In this document: positions 19,257 through 29,385 of the stretch, one piece after another
Layout of the letters: every line of letters starts with the position of its first letter
Numbering within the stretch: the first letter of the stretch is position 1
Assembly: GCA_037127315.1 (NCBI GenBank)
Contig: JBBBDQ010000308.1
Location: forward strand, 615,001 to 679,000
Direction of reading: 5' to 3'
Source of the DNA: Ascarosepion bandense
Lineage: Eukaryota; Mollusca; Cephalopoda; Sepiida; Sepiidae
Length of the DNA: 64,000 nt
Notes under the pieces: generated by a model
Database searches by the model: none
What the model was told of the DNA's origin: nothing
What the model saw: the letters and a program-made list of their open reading frames with translations, nothing else
Position numbers and translations under genes: made by a program

Positions 19257-20000
19257 ATGGGGGACAGGTTCGACCTGAAATTGATTCCAGAGTTCAGTGG
19301 CTCGACCCCAGTACTTGACTGGGTGGAAAAAGTGGAACTGCATTGTCTCTTGTCTGGTGTCAAAAACATTGAACATGTGATTCCTCTGCGTTTGTCCGGT
19401 GGGGCTTTCGCTGTGTATCAACAGCTCAGTGCTGAGGAAAAACAGAATTATGAGAGGATCAAGGCAGCCCTATACAAAGCGTTTGCTATCGACCCCGCCA
19501 CTGCCTGGGAGCAATTTGAGGCAAGACAATTACATCCTGGCGAAACTGTGGACGTATATTTGGCCGAGCTGACGAAGTTGACGGTGTTGTTCGGTGGGCT
19601 GCCCGAGCGGGCCTTGGCATATAAATTTCTGGCGGGGCTCCCAACCGGAGCAAAACAGCTCCTGCGGGCGAGCTCAAACATAACCTCGTTGCCCCTTAAT
19701 GACCTGGTGGACCGAGCCAGAACCGTGATGAAGGATAATTCCGAGCTGAGAGATCCAGTAATCGCCGCTGCACAATCCACACCGAGTGATGATAAACCGT
19801 CTCAGGGTCTTAGCCCGCGTGGTGGGGTCGTGTGTTATAGGTGCGATGGCCAGGGCCACATTGCAAGGAACTGCAGACGGCGACCGACAGCTGTTCGCTG
19901 CTACCGGTGTAATGAAACCGGACATATGGCCCGGGATTGTGCGGGAAACGGGGCCGGGGACAAGGTGCCGGCGTCGACCTTTCCCCAAAGCAGAAATTAG
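19257..20000 (+). CDS. gag polyprotein (capsid and nucleocapsid)
   Basis: 247 residues. The capsid-like region (about 1-170) is alpha-helical in character, with the retrotransposon-gag style phrase W-E-Q-F-E-A-R-Q-L-H-P-G-E-T-V-D-V-Y-L near 85-105. Two zinc knuckles follow: CYRCDGQGHIARNC at 193-206 and CYRCNETGHMARDC at 215-228. It builds the cytoplasmic virus-like particle and binds genomic RNA. The start ATG is 15 bases after the LTR. The stop at 19998-20000 lies inside pol, whose frame is -1 relative to gag, so Pol is presumably made by -1 frameshifting. I found no canonical X-XXY-YYZ heptamer in the overlap. Confidence 0.85.
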   Translation: MGDRFDLKLIPEFSGSTPVLDWVEKVELHCLLSGVKNIEHVIPLRLSGGAFAVYQQLSAEEKQNYERIKAALYKAFAIDPATAWEQFEARQLHPGETVDVYLAELTKLTVLFGGLPERALAYKFLAGLPTGAKQLLRASSNITSLPLNDLVDRARTVMKDNSELRDPVIAAAQSTPSDDKPSQGLSPRGGVVCYRCDGQGHIARNCRRRPTAVRCYRCNETGHMARDCAGNGAGDKVPASTFPQSRN

Positions 20001-23000
20001 AGGCGCTTCCGATCATTCAGGTATATGTCAACGAGACATTGTGCTCAGCACTCCTCGACTCCGGGTGCTCCCGCACCATAGTGTTCGTAGACCTCTGCCA
20101 CACTTGGAAGGAGAAGGGTGTCAGGGTAACCACCATCAGTGGAGAATCGCGGACATGTTGCGGGGTGGGTGCGATAAACATCCGTACAAGAACAGGAAAC
20201 TCGGCCAACGTCGAGGCGCTAGTAGCGCTCAAAAAACCACTGAACTTTGACCTGCTTCTAGGCTATGATGCCATCAGAGCCCTAGGTGGTGTTCACATAA
20301 CGCAGACGGGGGAAGTGCAGTTTCAAGAGAGGACCCCAGTGTGCGCAGCGCTGAGTATCGACCAGCCAGACTTTAGTGTCGAATTTGACCAGCACCAGAA
20401 GGCTTGGACCGCCTCATGGAAGTGGTCGGGAAATCAGCAGCCAGCAAAATTGCGGAACGAAGTAGCCGAGTACCATGTGCCCGACCAAATAAGGCCTGCA
20501 TACGAAGAGGAGCTTCGTGAATGGATCAAGGATGGCTGGTTAATTCCTTACCCCTATGAGAAACTTGGACCTCCCAAAGGTTTGATCCCGCTGATGGCGG
20601 TTACTCAGCACAACAAAGCAAAAGTGAGGCCAGTGATGGACTACCGCGAACTAAATGCGCATGTTGATGCATTTACGGCAGATGCTGATGTTTGCGCCAG
20701 CAAGCTACGAGAATGGCGCCAGCAGGGTTCCAATGTGTCCCTGCTGGATCTAAGAAAAGCGTATCTGAAGATCCGGGTCAGCGAAACGATGTGGCCGTTT
20801 CAGACGGTGGTGTTTGCCGGCAGAAGGTACTGCCTTACCAGACTGGGCTTCGGGCTGAACGTGGCACCCCAAATAATGAAGACCATAGTCAACGCTGTGT
20901 TGTCACAGCAAGAAACAATGAAAGAGGGGACATCGACGTACCTTGATGACATATACGTGAACGAAGACGTTGTATCATCATCACGCGTAAGGACCAAACT
21001 GGCCGAGTTTGGCCTGATTTGCAAGGACCCGGAACATTTGGAGGATGGCGCCCGTGTCTTGGGCCTGAAAGTTCGAAAGGAGCGGGGGACTTTGAAGTGG
21101 GGGCGCGGAACTGCAGTTCCTGAAGTACCCGAAGTCTTTACGAGACGAGTGGTCTTCTCCCTGTGTGGAAAACTTGTGGGGCACCTACCAGTGTGTGGAT
21201 GGACTCGTGTAGCAACAGGCACCATAAAAAGGAGGGCAAGCGCAGTCACCAAAGACTGGGATGATGAAACGACGGACGATCTGTTGGTTCGCATGGTGAA
21301 GGAGACCATCGCAAGGGTAAAGCAGGATGACCCCGCAAAGGGAGACTGGTGTGTGCAGGGAGACGAATTGAGCGTGTGGGTGGATGCGAGCTCTGTGGCG
21401 ATTGGTGTGCTGCTTGAGGAGAACGGAGCTGCGATTGAGGACGCCTGCTGGCTGCGACCGACGAATGACGCTGCTCACATCAACCTGGCAGAGCTCGATG
21501 CGGTGACGAAAGGCATTAACCTGGCACTCCAGTGGAAAGTCAAGAAATTACACATACACACAGATTCGCTGTGCGTGTACCACTGGATATCAAACACACT
21601 GACAGGTAAGGCCAGGGTGCGCACCAAGGCGGCCAGCGAGATGCTGATCAGACGGAGGTTGGAGACCATAAGAAAGCTAGTAACAGAGTACAATCTGTCT
21701 GTGGATGTGGTACTTGTCACCTCAAACTGCAACCTCGCTGATAGGCTCACTCGGGTGCCTCAGAGATGGATTGATGCCGTGAAGAAAGAAGCTGGGCCAG
21801 TACCGTTACTATGTGCTGCCTCTGTGGAGGCGGCAGACAAAATCAGGGAAATACACCACATCAGTGGGCACCCCGGAGTGAGACGGACATGCTATTTTGT
21901 ACAATTGACCAATCCGTCAGTGTCAAAAAGTGCAGTGAGAGCGGTGGTCAAGGAATGCCAAACATGCCAGTCAATCGACCCCGCCCCAGCGAGATGGCGG
22001 AGGGGTCGGCTGGGAACAGACATGACTTGGAGCCGACTGGGTATGGACATAACCCATTATGGCAGCCAGCACTTCCTCACACTGATAGATTGCGGACCGA
22101 CGAGGTTTGCGATCTGGCGCCCGTTGGCACGCCAGGACTCCTCCAGTGTCATCCGTGAATTGGAATCCATATTTTACGAAAGGGGGCCGCCTGAAGAGAT
22201 CCTCACGGACAACGATACTGCCTTCTGCAGCGTAGAATTTAGGCGTTTTGTAGACGAGTGGGGGATCAGGCTCAGACACCGATGTGCATATGTGCCGAGT
22301 GGCAACGGCATAGCAGAGCGGTGCCACCGAAGCGTGAAGAGGACCGCGGCCAGGAAGGCGTGCACTATTGCAGAAGCGGTCTATAGATATAATGCAACAC
22401 CGAGGGATGCTGTGACTGCTGTGAGCGCACCCGCCAATGCAATCCATCGCTACCGAGTGCGCATCAAGGGCATTGACGCGCGTCTGCCTGATCGGCGGGG
22501 AACAAGAGGGCCGTATGAATTAGGGGACACCGTCTGGGTGAAGCCTCCCAATAGCCGGTGCACCACCAGTTTTCGAAGGGGACGAATCACCGGCATCGTC
22601 AGTGAGCAGGCCGTGCTGGTTGATGGTACTCCACGCCATGTGAGGGACATTCGGCCCGCCCTGAATACGAATTCGTTGACAAGTAGCGGCAGTGGTGAAT
22701 CATCCAATGACGAACTGTGGATTCGACCTACGCCCCGCGAGTCTGATGGTCCGACAGCGAACCCCGACGCTGTTGCCGATAATTCCGATGCCACTTCTGA
22801 GAGCTCAGATGAAGAAATCCAGACAATCCCCCTTCGTAGGAGTGCCCGCAACAAGCGGCCACGTCCGCCTTGCCACATGTGTGGTCTTGAGACCAGGGGG
22901 GAGTGTGAACATGAAAGGGCGACTAGCGGCGGCTCTGGAAAAAAGAGAGTTCGTTTGTGTCTGGCTTGCAAAGCAGTAATCTGTTCCAAAGAAAGAAAAT

Positions 23001-23002
23001 AA
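19937..23002 (+). CDS. pol polyprotein: protease, RT, RNase H, integrase, Cys-rich tail
   Basis: 1021 codons open in the -1 frame relative to gag. Aspartic protease: A-L-L-D-S-G-C-S at residues 38-45, catalytic D41 in a DSG rather than DTG context. Reverse transcriptase: catalytic YLDD at 335-338. RNase H: VWVDASS with D483, then AELDA and HTDS. Integrase: an HHCC zinc-binding segment (HHISGH ... CQTC), then D704 (LGMDIT), D758 (LTDNDTAF) and E794 (GIAERCHR), giving D,D-35-E spacing. A C-terminal Cys/His cluster (about 979-1016) runs into the 3' LTR; the last 33 codons are LTR sequence. All catalytic residues are present, so the frame could be functional. The true N-terminus depends on the frameshift site. 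Confidence 0.87.
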   Translation: MCGKRGRGQGAGVDLSPKQKLEALPIIQVYVNETLCSALLDSGCSRTIVFVDLCHTWKEKGVRVTTISGESRTCCGVGAINIRTRTGNSANVEALVALKKPLNFDLLLGYDAIRALGGVHITQTGEVQFQERTPVCAALSIDQPDFSVEFDQHQKAWTASWKWSGNQQPAKLRNEVAEYHVPDQIRPAYEEELREWIKDGWLIPYPYEKLGPPKGLIPLMAVTQHNKAKVRPVMDYRELNAHVDAFTADADVCASKLREWRQQGSNVSLLDLRKAYLKIRVSETMWPFQTVVFAGRRYCLTRLGFGLNVAPQIMKTIVNAVLSQQETMKEGTSTYLDDIYVNEDVVSSSRVRTKLAEFGLICKDPEHLEDGARVLGLKVRKERGTLKWGRGTAVPEVPEVFTRRVVFSLCGKLVGHLPVCGWTRVATGTIKRRASAVTKDWDDETTDDLLVRMVKETIARVKQDDPAKGDWCVQGDELSVWVDASSVAIGVLLEENGAAIEDACWLRPTNDAAHINLAELDAVTKGINLALQWKVKKLHIHTDSLCVYHWISNTLTGKARVRTKAASEMLIRRRLETIRKLVTEYNLSVDVVLVTSNCNLADRLTRVPQRWIDAVKKEAGPVPLLCAASVEAADKIREIHHISGHPGVRRTCYFVQLTNPSVSKSAVRAVVKECQTCQSIDPAPARWRRGRLGTDMTWSRLGMDITHYGSQHFLTLIDCGPTRFAIWRPLARQDSSSVIRELESIFYERGPPEEILTDNDTAFCSVEFRRFVDEWGIRLRHRCAYVPSGNGIAERCHRSVKRTAARKACTIAEAVYRYNATPRDAVTAVSAPANAIHRYRVRIKGIDARLPDRRGTRGPYELGDTVWVKPPNSRCTTSFRRGRITGIVSEQAVLVDGTPRHVRDIRPALNTNSLTSSGSGESSNDELWIRPTPRESDGPTANPDAVADNSDATSESSDEEIQTIPLRRSARNKRPRPPCHMCGLETRGECEHERATSGGSGKKRVRLCLACKAVICSKERK

Positions 23003-23344
23003 TAATAATACTCACCTCTGTCTTAATAATCCACCTTCAGCTCATTCTAAAGGAAAAAAGAGAGGAGGCCCTCGAGGGGAATTTTTATAGACCGAGGAAA
23101 TGGATTATGGGTAGAGAAATGGATTATAAAACTGACCGACCAAGTTCACTCGAGGATTTCAGTGGCGTCAATTTCTTGGCGTGAAGCTGACGCAGAGAGA
23201 CGCAGTGAAAAGGTGGAAGGAGGAAAGTGGAGTAGGAAGAGGAAGAGGCGTAGCAAGAAGCCAGCTGGGAGAGCGTTGAATTGAAATCCAACGGTCTGCG
23301 GTTCGATCCCTGGTTCTGCACTCACTAGAAGAAAGTGTGCAACA
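22904..23344 (+). mobile_element. 3' LTR (441 bp, uninterrupted)
   Basis: Runs TGTGAACATG ... GTGTGCAACA. It contains the end of pol to 23002, a purine-rich stretch (GGAAAAAAGAGAGGAGG at about 23050), TATAAAA at 23125-23131, the initiator-like TTCAGT at 23158-23163, the LINE target at 23158-23178 (unoccupied) and the tRNA-like stretch at 23272-23319. It provides the uninterrupted reference that defines the LINE insertion point in the 5' LTR. Confidence 0.9.
23125..23163 (+). promoter_or_regulatory. intact LTR promoter (TATAAAA and TTCAGT)
   Basis: TATAAAA at 23125-23131 lies 36 bases upstream of the A in TTCAGT, compatible with a TATA-initiator core promoter. Transcripts would begin AGTGGCGTCAATTTC. 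Predicted from motifs only. Confidence 0.5.
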
Positions 23345-23860
23345 ACTATCTAACTATCCAAGTCTTTTCACTATCTAACTATCCAAGTCTTTTCACTATC
23401 TAACTATCCAAGTCTTTTCACTATCTAACTATCCAAGTCTTTTCACTATCTAACTATCCAAGTCTTTTCACTATCTAACTATCCAAGTCTTTTTCACTAT
23501 CTAACTATCCAAGTCTTTTCACTATCTAACTATCCAAGTCTTTTCACTATCTAACTATCCAAGTCTTTTCACTATCTAACTATCCAAGTCTTTTCACTAT
23601 CTAACTATCCAAGTCTTTTCACTATCTAACTTATCCAAGTCTTTTCACTATCTAACTATCCAAGTCTTTTCACTATCTAACTATCCAAGTCTTTTCACTA
23701 TCTAACTATCCAAGTCTTTTCACTATCTAACTATCCAAGTCTTTTCACTATCTAACTATCCAAGTCTTTTCACTATCTAACTATCCAAGTCTTTTCACTA
23801 TCTAACTATCCAAGTCTTTTCACTATCTAACTATCCAAGTCTTTTCACTATCTAACTATC
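23345..23860. repeat. 25-bp satellite, CACTATCT variant, right of the element
   Basis: About 20 units identical in type to 3780-4218 (TTTTCACTATCTAACTATCC). The array begins with ACTAT, the right-hand duplication of the LTR element. Confidence 0.95.
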
Positions 23861-26800
23861 CTGCCCACCATCTAACTATCCAAGTCTTTTCACCATCTAA
23901 CTATCCAAGTCTTTTCACCATCTAACTATCCAAGTCTTTTCACCATCTAACTATCCAAGTCTTTTCACCATCTAACTATCCAAGTCTTTTCACCATCTAA
24001 CTATCCAAGTCTTTTCACCATCTAACTATCCAAGTCTTTTCACCATCTAACTATCCAAGTCTTTTCACCATCTAACTATCCAAGTCTTTTCACCATCTAA
24101 CTATCCAAGCTTTTTCACCATCTAACTATCCAAGTCTTTTCACCATCTAACTATCCAAGTCTTTCTTCTCTCACCATCTAACTATCCAAGTCTTTTCACC
24201 ATCTAACTATCCAAGTCTTTTCACCATCTAACTATCCAAGTCTTTTCACCATCTAACTATCCAAGTCTTTTCACCATCTAACTATCCAAGTCTTTTCACC
24301 ATCTAACTATCCAAGTCTTTTCACCATCTAACTATCCAAGTCTTTTCACCATCTAACTATCCAAGTCTTTTTCACCATCTAACTATCCAAGTCTTTTCAC
24401 CATCTAACTATCCAAGTCTTTTCACCATCTAACTATCCAAGTCTTTTCACCATCTAACTATCCAAGTCTTTTCACCATCTAACTATCCAAGTCTTTTCAC
24501 CATCTAACTATCCAAGTCTTTTCACCATCTAACTATCCAAGTCTTTTCACCATCTAACTATCCAAGTCTTTTCACCATCTAACTATCCAAGTCTTTTCAC
24601 CATCTAACTATCCAAGTCTTTTCACCATCTAACTATCCAAGTCTTTTCACCATCTAACTATCCAAGTCTTTTCACCATCTAACTATCCAAGTCTTTTCAC
24701 CATCTAACTATCCAAGTCTTTTCACCATCTAACTATCCAAGTCTTTTCACCATCTAACTATCCAAGTCTTTTCACCATCTAACTATCCAAGTCTTTTCAC
24801 CATCTAACTATCCAAGTCTTTCACCATCTAACTATCCAAGTCTTTTCACCATCTAACTATCCAAGTCTTTTCACCATCTAACTATCCAAGTCTTTTTCAC
24901 CATCTAACTATCCAAGCTCCTTCTACCATCTAACTATCCAAGTCTTTTCACCATCTAACTATCCAAGTCTTTTCACCATCTAACTATCCAAGTCTTTTCA
25001 CCATCTAACTATCCAAGTCTTTTCACCATCTAACTATCCAAGTCTTTTCACCATCTAACTATCCAAGTCTTTTCACCATCTAACTATCCAAGTCTTTTCA
25101 CCATCTAACTATCCAAGTCTTTTCACCATCTAACTATCCAAGTCTTTTCACCATCTAACTATCCAAGTCTTTTCACCATCTAACTATCCAAGTCTTTTCA
25201 CCATCTAACTATCCAAGTCTTTTCACCATCTAACTATCCAAGTCTTTTCACCATCTAACTATCCAAGTCTTTTCACCATCTAACTATCCAAGTCTTTTCA
25301 CCATCTAACTATCCAAGTCTTTTCACCATCTAACTATCCAAGTCTTTTCACCATCTAACTATCCAAGTCTTTTCACCATCTAACTATCCAAGTCTTTTCA
25401 CCATCTAACTATCCAAGTCTTTTCACCATCTAACTATCCAAGTCTTTCACCATCTAACTATCCAAGTCTTTTCACCATCTAACTATCCAAGTCTTTTCAC
25501 CATCTAACTATCCAAGTCTTTTCACCATCTAACTATCCAAGTCTTTTCACCATCTAACTATCCAAGTCTTTTCACCATCTAACTATCCAAGTCTTTTCAC
25601 CATCTAACTATCCAAGTCTTTTCACCATCTAACTATCCAAGTCTTTTCACCATCTAACTATCCAAGTCTTTTCACCATCTAACTATCCAAGTCTTTTCAC
25701 CATCTAACTATCCAAGCTTTTCACCATCTTAACTATCCAAGTCTTTTCACCATCTAACTATCCAAGTCTTTTCACCATCTAACTATCCAAGTCTTTTCAC
25801 CATCTAACTATCCAAGTCTTTTCACCATCTAACTATCCAAGTCTTTTCACCATCTAACTATCCAAGTCTTTTCACCATCTAACTATCCAAGTCTTTTCAC
25901 CATCTAACTATCCAAGTCTTTTCACCATCTAACTATCCAAGTCTTTTTCACCATCTAACTATCCAAGTCTTTTCACCATCTAACTATCCAAGTCTTTTCA
26001 CCATCTAACTATCCAAGTCTTTTTCACCATCTAACTATCCAAGTCTTTTCACCATCTAACTATCCAAGTCTTTTCACCATCTAACTATCCAAGTCTTTTC
26101 ACCATCTAACTATCCAAGTCTTTTCACCATCTAACTATCCAAGCCTTTCTTTTTCACCATCTAACTATCCAAGTCTTTTCACCATCTAACTATCCAAGTC
26201 TTTTCACCATCTAACTATCCAAGTCTTTTCACCATCTAACTATCCAAGTCTTTTCACCATCTAACTATCCACAAGTCTTTTCACCATCTAACTATCCAAG
26301 TCTTTTCACCATCTAACTATCCAAGTCTTTTCACCATCTAACTATCCAAGTCTTTTCACCATCTAACTATCCAAGTCTTTTTCACCATCTAACTATCCAA
26401 GTCTTTTCACCATCTAACTATCCAAGTCTTTTCACCATCTAACTATCCAAGTCTTTTCACCATCTAACTATCCAAGTCTTTTCACCATCTAACTATCCAA
26501 GTCTTTTCACCATCTAACTATCCAAGTCTTTTCACCATCTAACTATCCAAGTCTTTTTCACCATCTAACTATCCAAGTCTTTCTACCATCTAACTATCCA
26601 AGTCTTTTCTACCATCTAACTATCCAAGTCTTTTCACCATCTAACTATCCAAGTCTTTTCACCATCTAACTATCCAAGTCTTTTCACCATCTAACTATCC
26701 AAGTCTTTTCACCATCTAACTATCCAAGTCTTTTCACCATCTAACTATCCAAGTCTTTTCACCATCTAACTATCCAAGTCTTTTCACCATCTAACTATCC

Positions 26801-27540
26801 AAGTCTTTTCACCATCTAACTATCCAAGTCTTTTCACCATCTAACTATCCAAGTCTTTTCACCATCTAACTATCCAAGTCTTTTCACCATCTAACTATCC
26901 AAGTCTTTTCACCATCTAACTATCCAAGTCTTTTCACCATCTAACTATCCAAGTCTTTTCACCATCATCTAACTATCCAAGTCTTTTCATCATCTAACTA
27001 TCCATGTCTTTTCACCATCTAACTATCCAAGTCTTTTCACCATCTAACTAATCCAAGTCTTTTCACCATCTAACTATCCAAGTCTTTTTCACCATCTAAC
27101 TATCCAAGTCTTTTCACCATCTAACTATCCAAGTCTTTTCACCATCTAACTATCCAAGTCTTTTCACCATCTAACTATCCAAGTCTTTTCACCATCTAAC
27201 TATCCAAGTCTTTTCACCATCTAACTATCCAAGTCTTTTCACCATCTATTATCCAAGTCTTTTCACCATCTAACTATCCAAAGTCTTTTCACCATCTAAC
27301 TATCCAGTCTTTCACCATCTAACTATCCAAGTCTTTTCACCATCTAACTATCCAAGTCTTTCACCATCTAACTATCCAGTCTCACCATCTAACTATCCAA
27401 GTCTTTTCACCATCTAACTATCCAAGTCTTTTCACCATCTAACTATCCAAGTCTTTCACCATCTAACTATCCAAGTCTTTTCACCATCTAACTATCCAAG
27501 TCTTTCACCATCTAACTATCCAAGTCTTTTCAATTATCTA
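23861..27540. repeat. 25-bp satellite, CACCATCT variant block
   Basis: About 147 units in which the T of CACTATCT is C (CACCATCT). The change is abrupt, at an irregular unit (CTATCCTGCCCACCATCT), and then almost uniform for 3.7 kb. Scattered one-base T-tract changes and odd units (for example CTTTCTTCTCTCACC near 24165 and CTCCTTCTACC near 24917) may be real or long-read errors. Confidence 0.93.
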
Positions 27541-27640
27541 ACTATCTAAGTCTTTTCACCATCTAACTATCTAAGTCTTTTCACCAAGTCTTTTCACTTA
27601 GATAGTGAAAAGACTTAGATTGATAGTTAGATGACATAGA
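27541..27640. repeat. right-hand orientation switch of the satellite
   Basis: AAGTCTTTTCAC at 27586-27597 is followed after seven bases by its exact reverse complement GTGAAAAGACTT at 27605-27616. From here on the array reads GTGAAAAGACTTAGAT again, as at 1-3280. Confidence 0.8.
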
Positions 27641-28153
27641 TAGTTAGATGACATAGATAGATATATAGATAGATAGATATATAGACAGATAGTGAAAATA
27701 CTTAGATAGATTGATATAGATATATAGTGAAAAGTCTTTGATAGACAGATAGTGAAAATTCTTTGATAGATAGATTGATAGATACATAGTGAAAACAGAT
27801 AGAAAGATAGATAGATATATAGATAGTGACTAGACAGATAGATGGATAGATAGATAATGAAAGTACTTAGATACATAGTGAAAAGACTTAGTGAAAAGAC
27901 TTAGATAGATATATAGTTAGATCGTGAAAATACTTAGATAGATTGATGCATAGATATATAGTTAAAAGTCTTTGATAGATAGATAGTGAACAGTCTTAGA
28001 TAGATAGTGAAAAGACTTAGATAGTGAAAAGACTTAGATAGATAGTGAAAAGACTTAGTGAAAAGACATAGAGAGATTGATAGTGAAAAGACTTAGATAG
28101 TGAAAAGTCTTAGATAAATATTTAGATAGTGAAAATCTTAGATTGATAATTTT

Positions 28154-28185
<32 letters not shown>

Positions 28186-28255
28186 TGTAAAGACTTAGAT
28201 AGTGTAAAGACTTAGATACAAAGATAGATAGTGAAAAGACTTAGATAGAGAGAGA
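27600..28255. repeat. degenerate GTGAAAAGACTTAGAT satellite, outer orientation
   Basis: Irregular GATA plus GTGAAAAGACTTAG units. 27829-27880 repeats the distinctive phrase GATGGATAGATAGATAATGAAAGTACTTAGATACATAG in two parts. The same phrase stands at 3265-3302, and inverted at 3328-3380, so it brackets the inverted block. Confidence 0.85.
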
Positions 28256-28900
28256 GATCACCGCCTGGTATTACTGCTAAATCTTGTAGTTGTTTCAGCT
28301 ACGTGATATTGATCTTTTTTTTTTTGGAATATCGTTTGTTTTGCTGTGTGTGTCATTTTTTTTTCGACGCAAAATATAGCATTTAGATAAAGCTAAGTTG
28401 ATTTCGAGGATTGTTTAGCTGATTCTGGTTAAGTTGCTACCAAAGTTGAACTTTTGATTATATTTGGTATTATTGTCGACTTTTCACGTTGGTGTCTGCT
28501 ATCTCCGTGTATCATTAAATCGTACATGCAGATTCATTAGTTGTTTTTGTTAAATCTCAGGAGCGTCTGTATGTCAACCTAGAATTTTTCAGTTCAGCCC
28601 GAGAGAAGCTGGATTTGATTTGTTTGTTCAATGGCATATCAACTCTTTATTGGTCTTTTAATGCTGAAATTTAATTTTATTGGAAGCTTTGAAGTAAAAA
28701 AACACGTTATGTTATTCTGTTCTCACAGTAGAATATATGATAGATGATGCTCAGATTTTGTGCATAAACATGTTTGTGTGGACATAATAACTAGATATGC
28801 AGTGATACGCGTGTTTGTTGTTTTGAAGTCATATTTTAGATTACAGTTTGATTACTTTTAAAATTGTAGGATAGAATATGGATTAATGACCTGAAATGTC
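28256..28900. other. non-satellite intergenic sequence, nothing recognised
   Basis: AT-rich DNA with no supported ORF, RNA gene or recognisable element. It starts at the satellite edge with ACTGCTAAATCTTGTAG, also present at about 2422. Confidence 0.5.
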
Positions 28901-29385
28901 GGCTGTTTTGTTGGATTTTTTAGCTGCATATCAACCCCTATGGATTATTTGATGCCGAAATCTAAATATTTTCATTGGTTTGGTTGGTTGCTTTTGTTTA
29001 GCGATATATCAATCTCTATGGATTATTCAATGTCGAAATCTAGATATTTTGATTTGTTAGTTCGGTTGCTTTTTTTTTTCTCTTTTTTAGCAATATACCG
29101 AGATATAGGGATTATTTATTACCGAAATCTAGATATTTTGATTGGTTAGGTTTGTTGATTTTGCTTAGCGGTTCATCAACCCTTATGGATTATTTAATGC
29201 CGAAATTTAAATATTTTATTGGTTAGTGTTGTTGATTTTTTTATCGATATGTCAAACCTTATGGATTATTTAATATCGAAAAATCTAAATATTTTGATTT
29301 GTTAGGTTGGTTGCTTTTGTTTAGCGATATATCAACCTCTATGGATTATTAAATGCCGAAATCTAAATATATGGATTTTATGGCT
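28900..29385. repeat. diverged copies of a 78-bp-type minisatellite
   Basis: About five to six decayed units built around AGCGATATATCAACC, CTATGGATTATTTAATGCCG and AAATCTAAATATTTTGATT. They are the same family as the homogeneous array at 31381-33480 but with indels, so the frame is not kept. Confidence 0.8.

Larger units (their letters stand above)
4219..23344 (+). mobile_element. Ty3/Gypsy-type LTR retrotransposon, 5' LTR interrupted by two LINEs
   Basis: A full element runs TG...CA and is flanked by ACTAT duplications in satellite DNA. Without the LINEs and the extra target copies it would be about 4.54 kb: 5' LTR, gag, pol (protease, RT, RNase H, integrase), 3' LTR. The 5' LTR (4219-4490 plus 19076-19241) and 3' LTR (22904-23344) match base for base apart from about three indel bases in the first 275, so integration looks recent. 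The domain order fits Ty3/Gypsy (also BEL/Pao) and excludes Copia. No env-like frame is present. Confidence 0.88.

Noticed and set aside
19786..20250. 154-codon plus-strand frame overlapping gag and pol
   Set aside because: Third-frame shadow of two well-supported frames with no recognisable domain.
23345..27540. Possible CRISPR-like array (regular repeat of 25 bases)
   Set aside because: Units are contiguous and identical with no spacers, and the setting is eukaryotic. It is a satellite.
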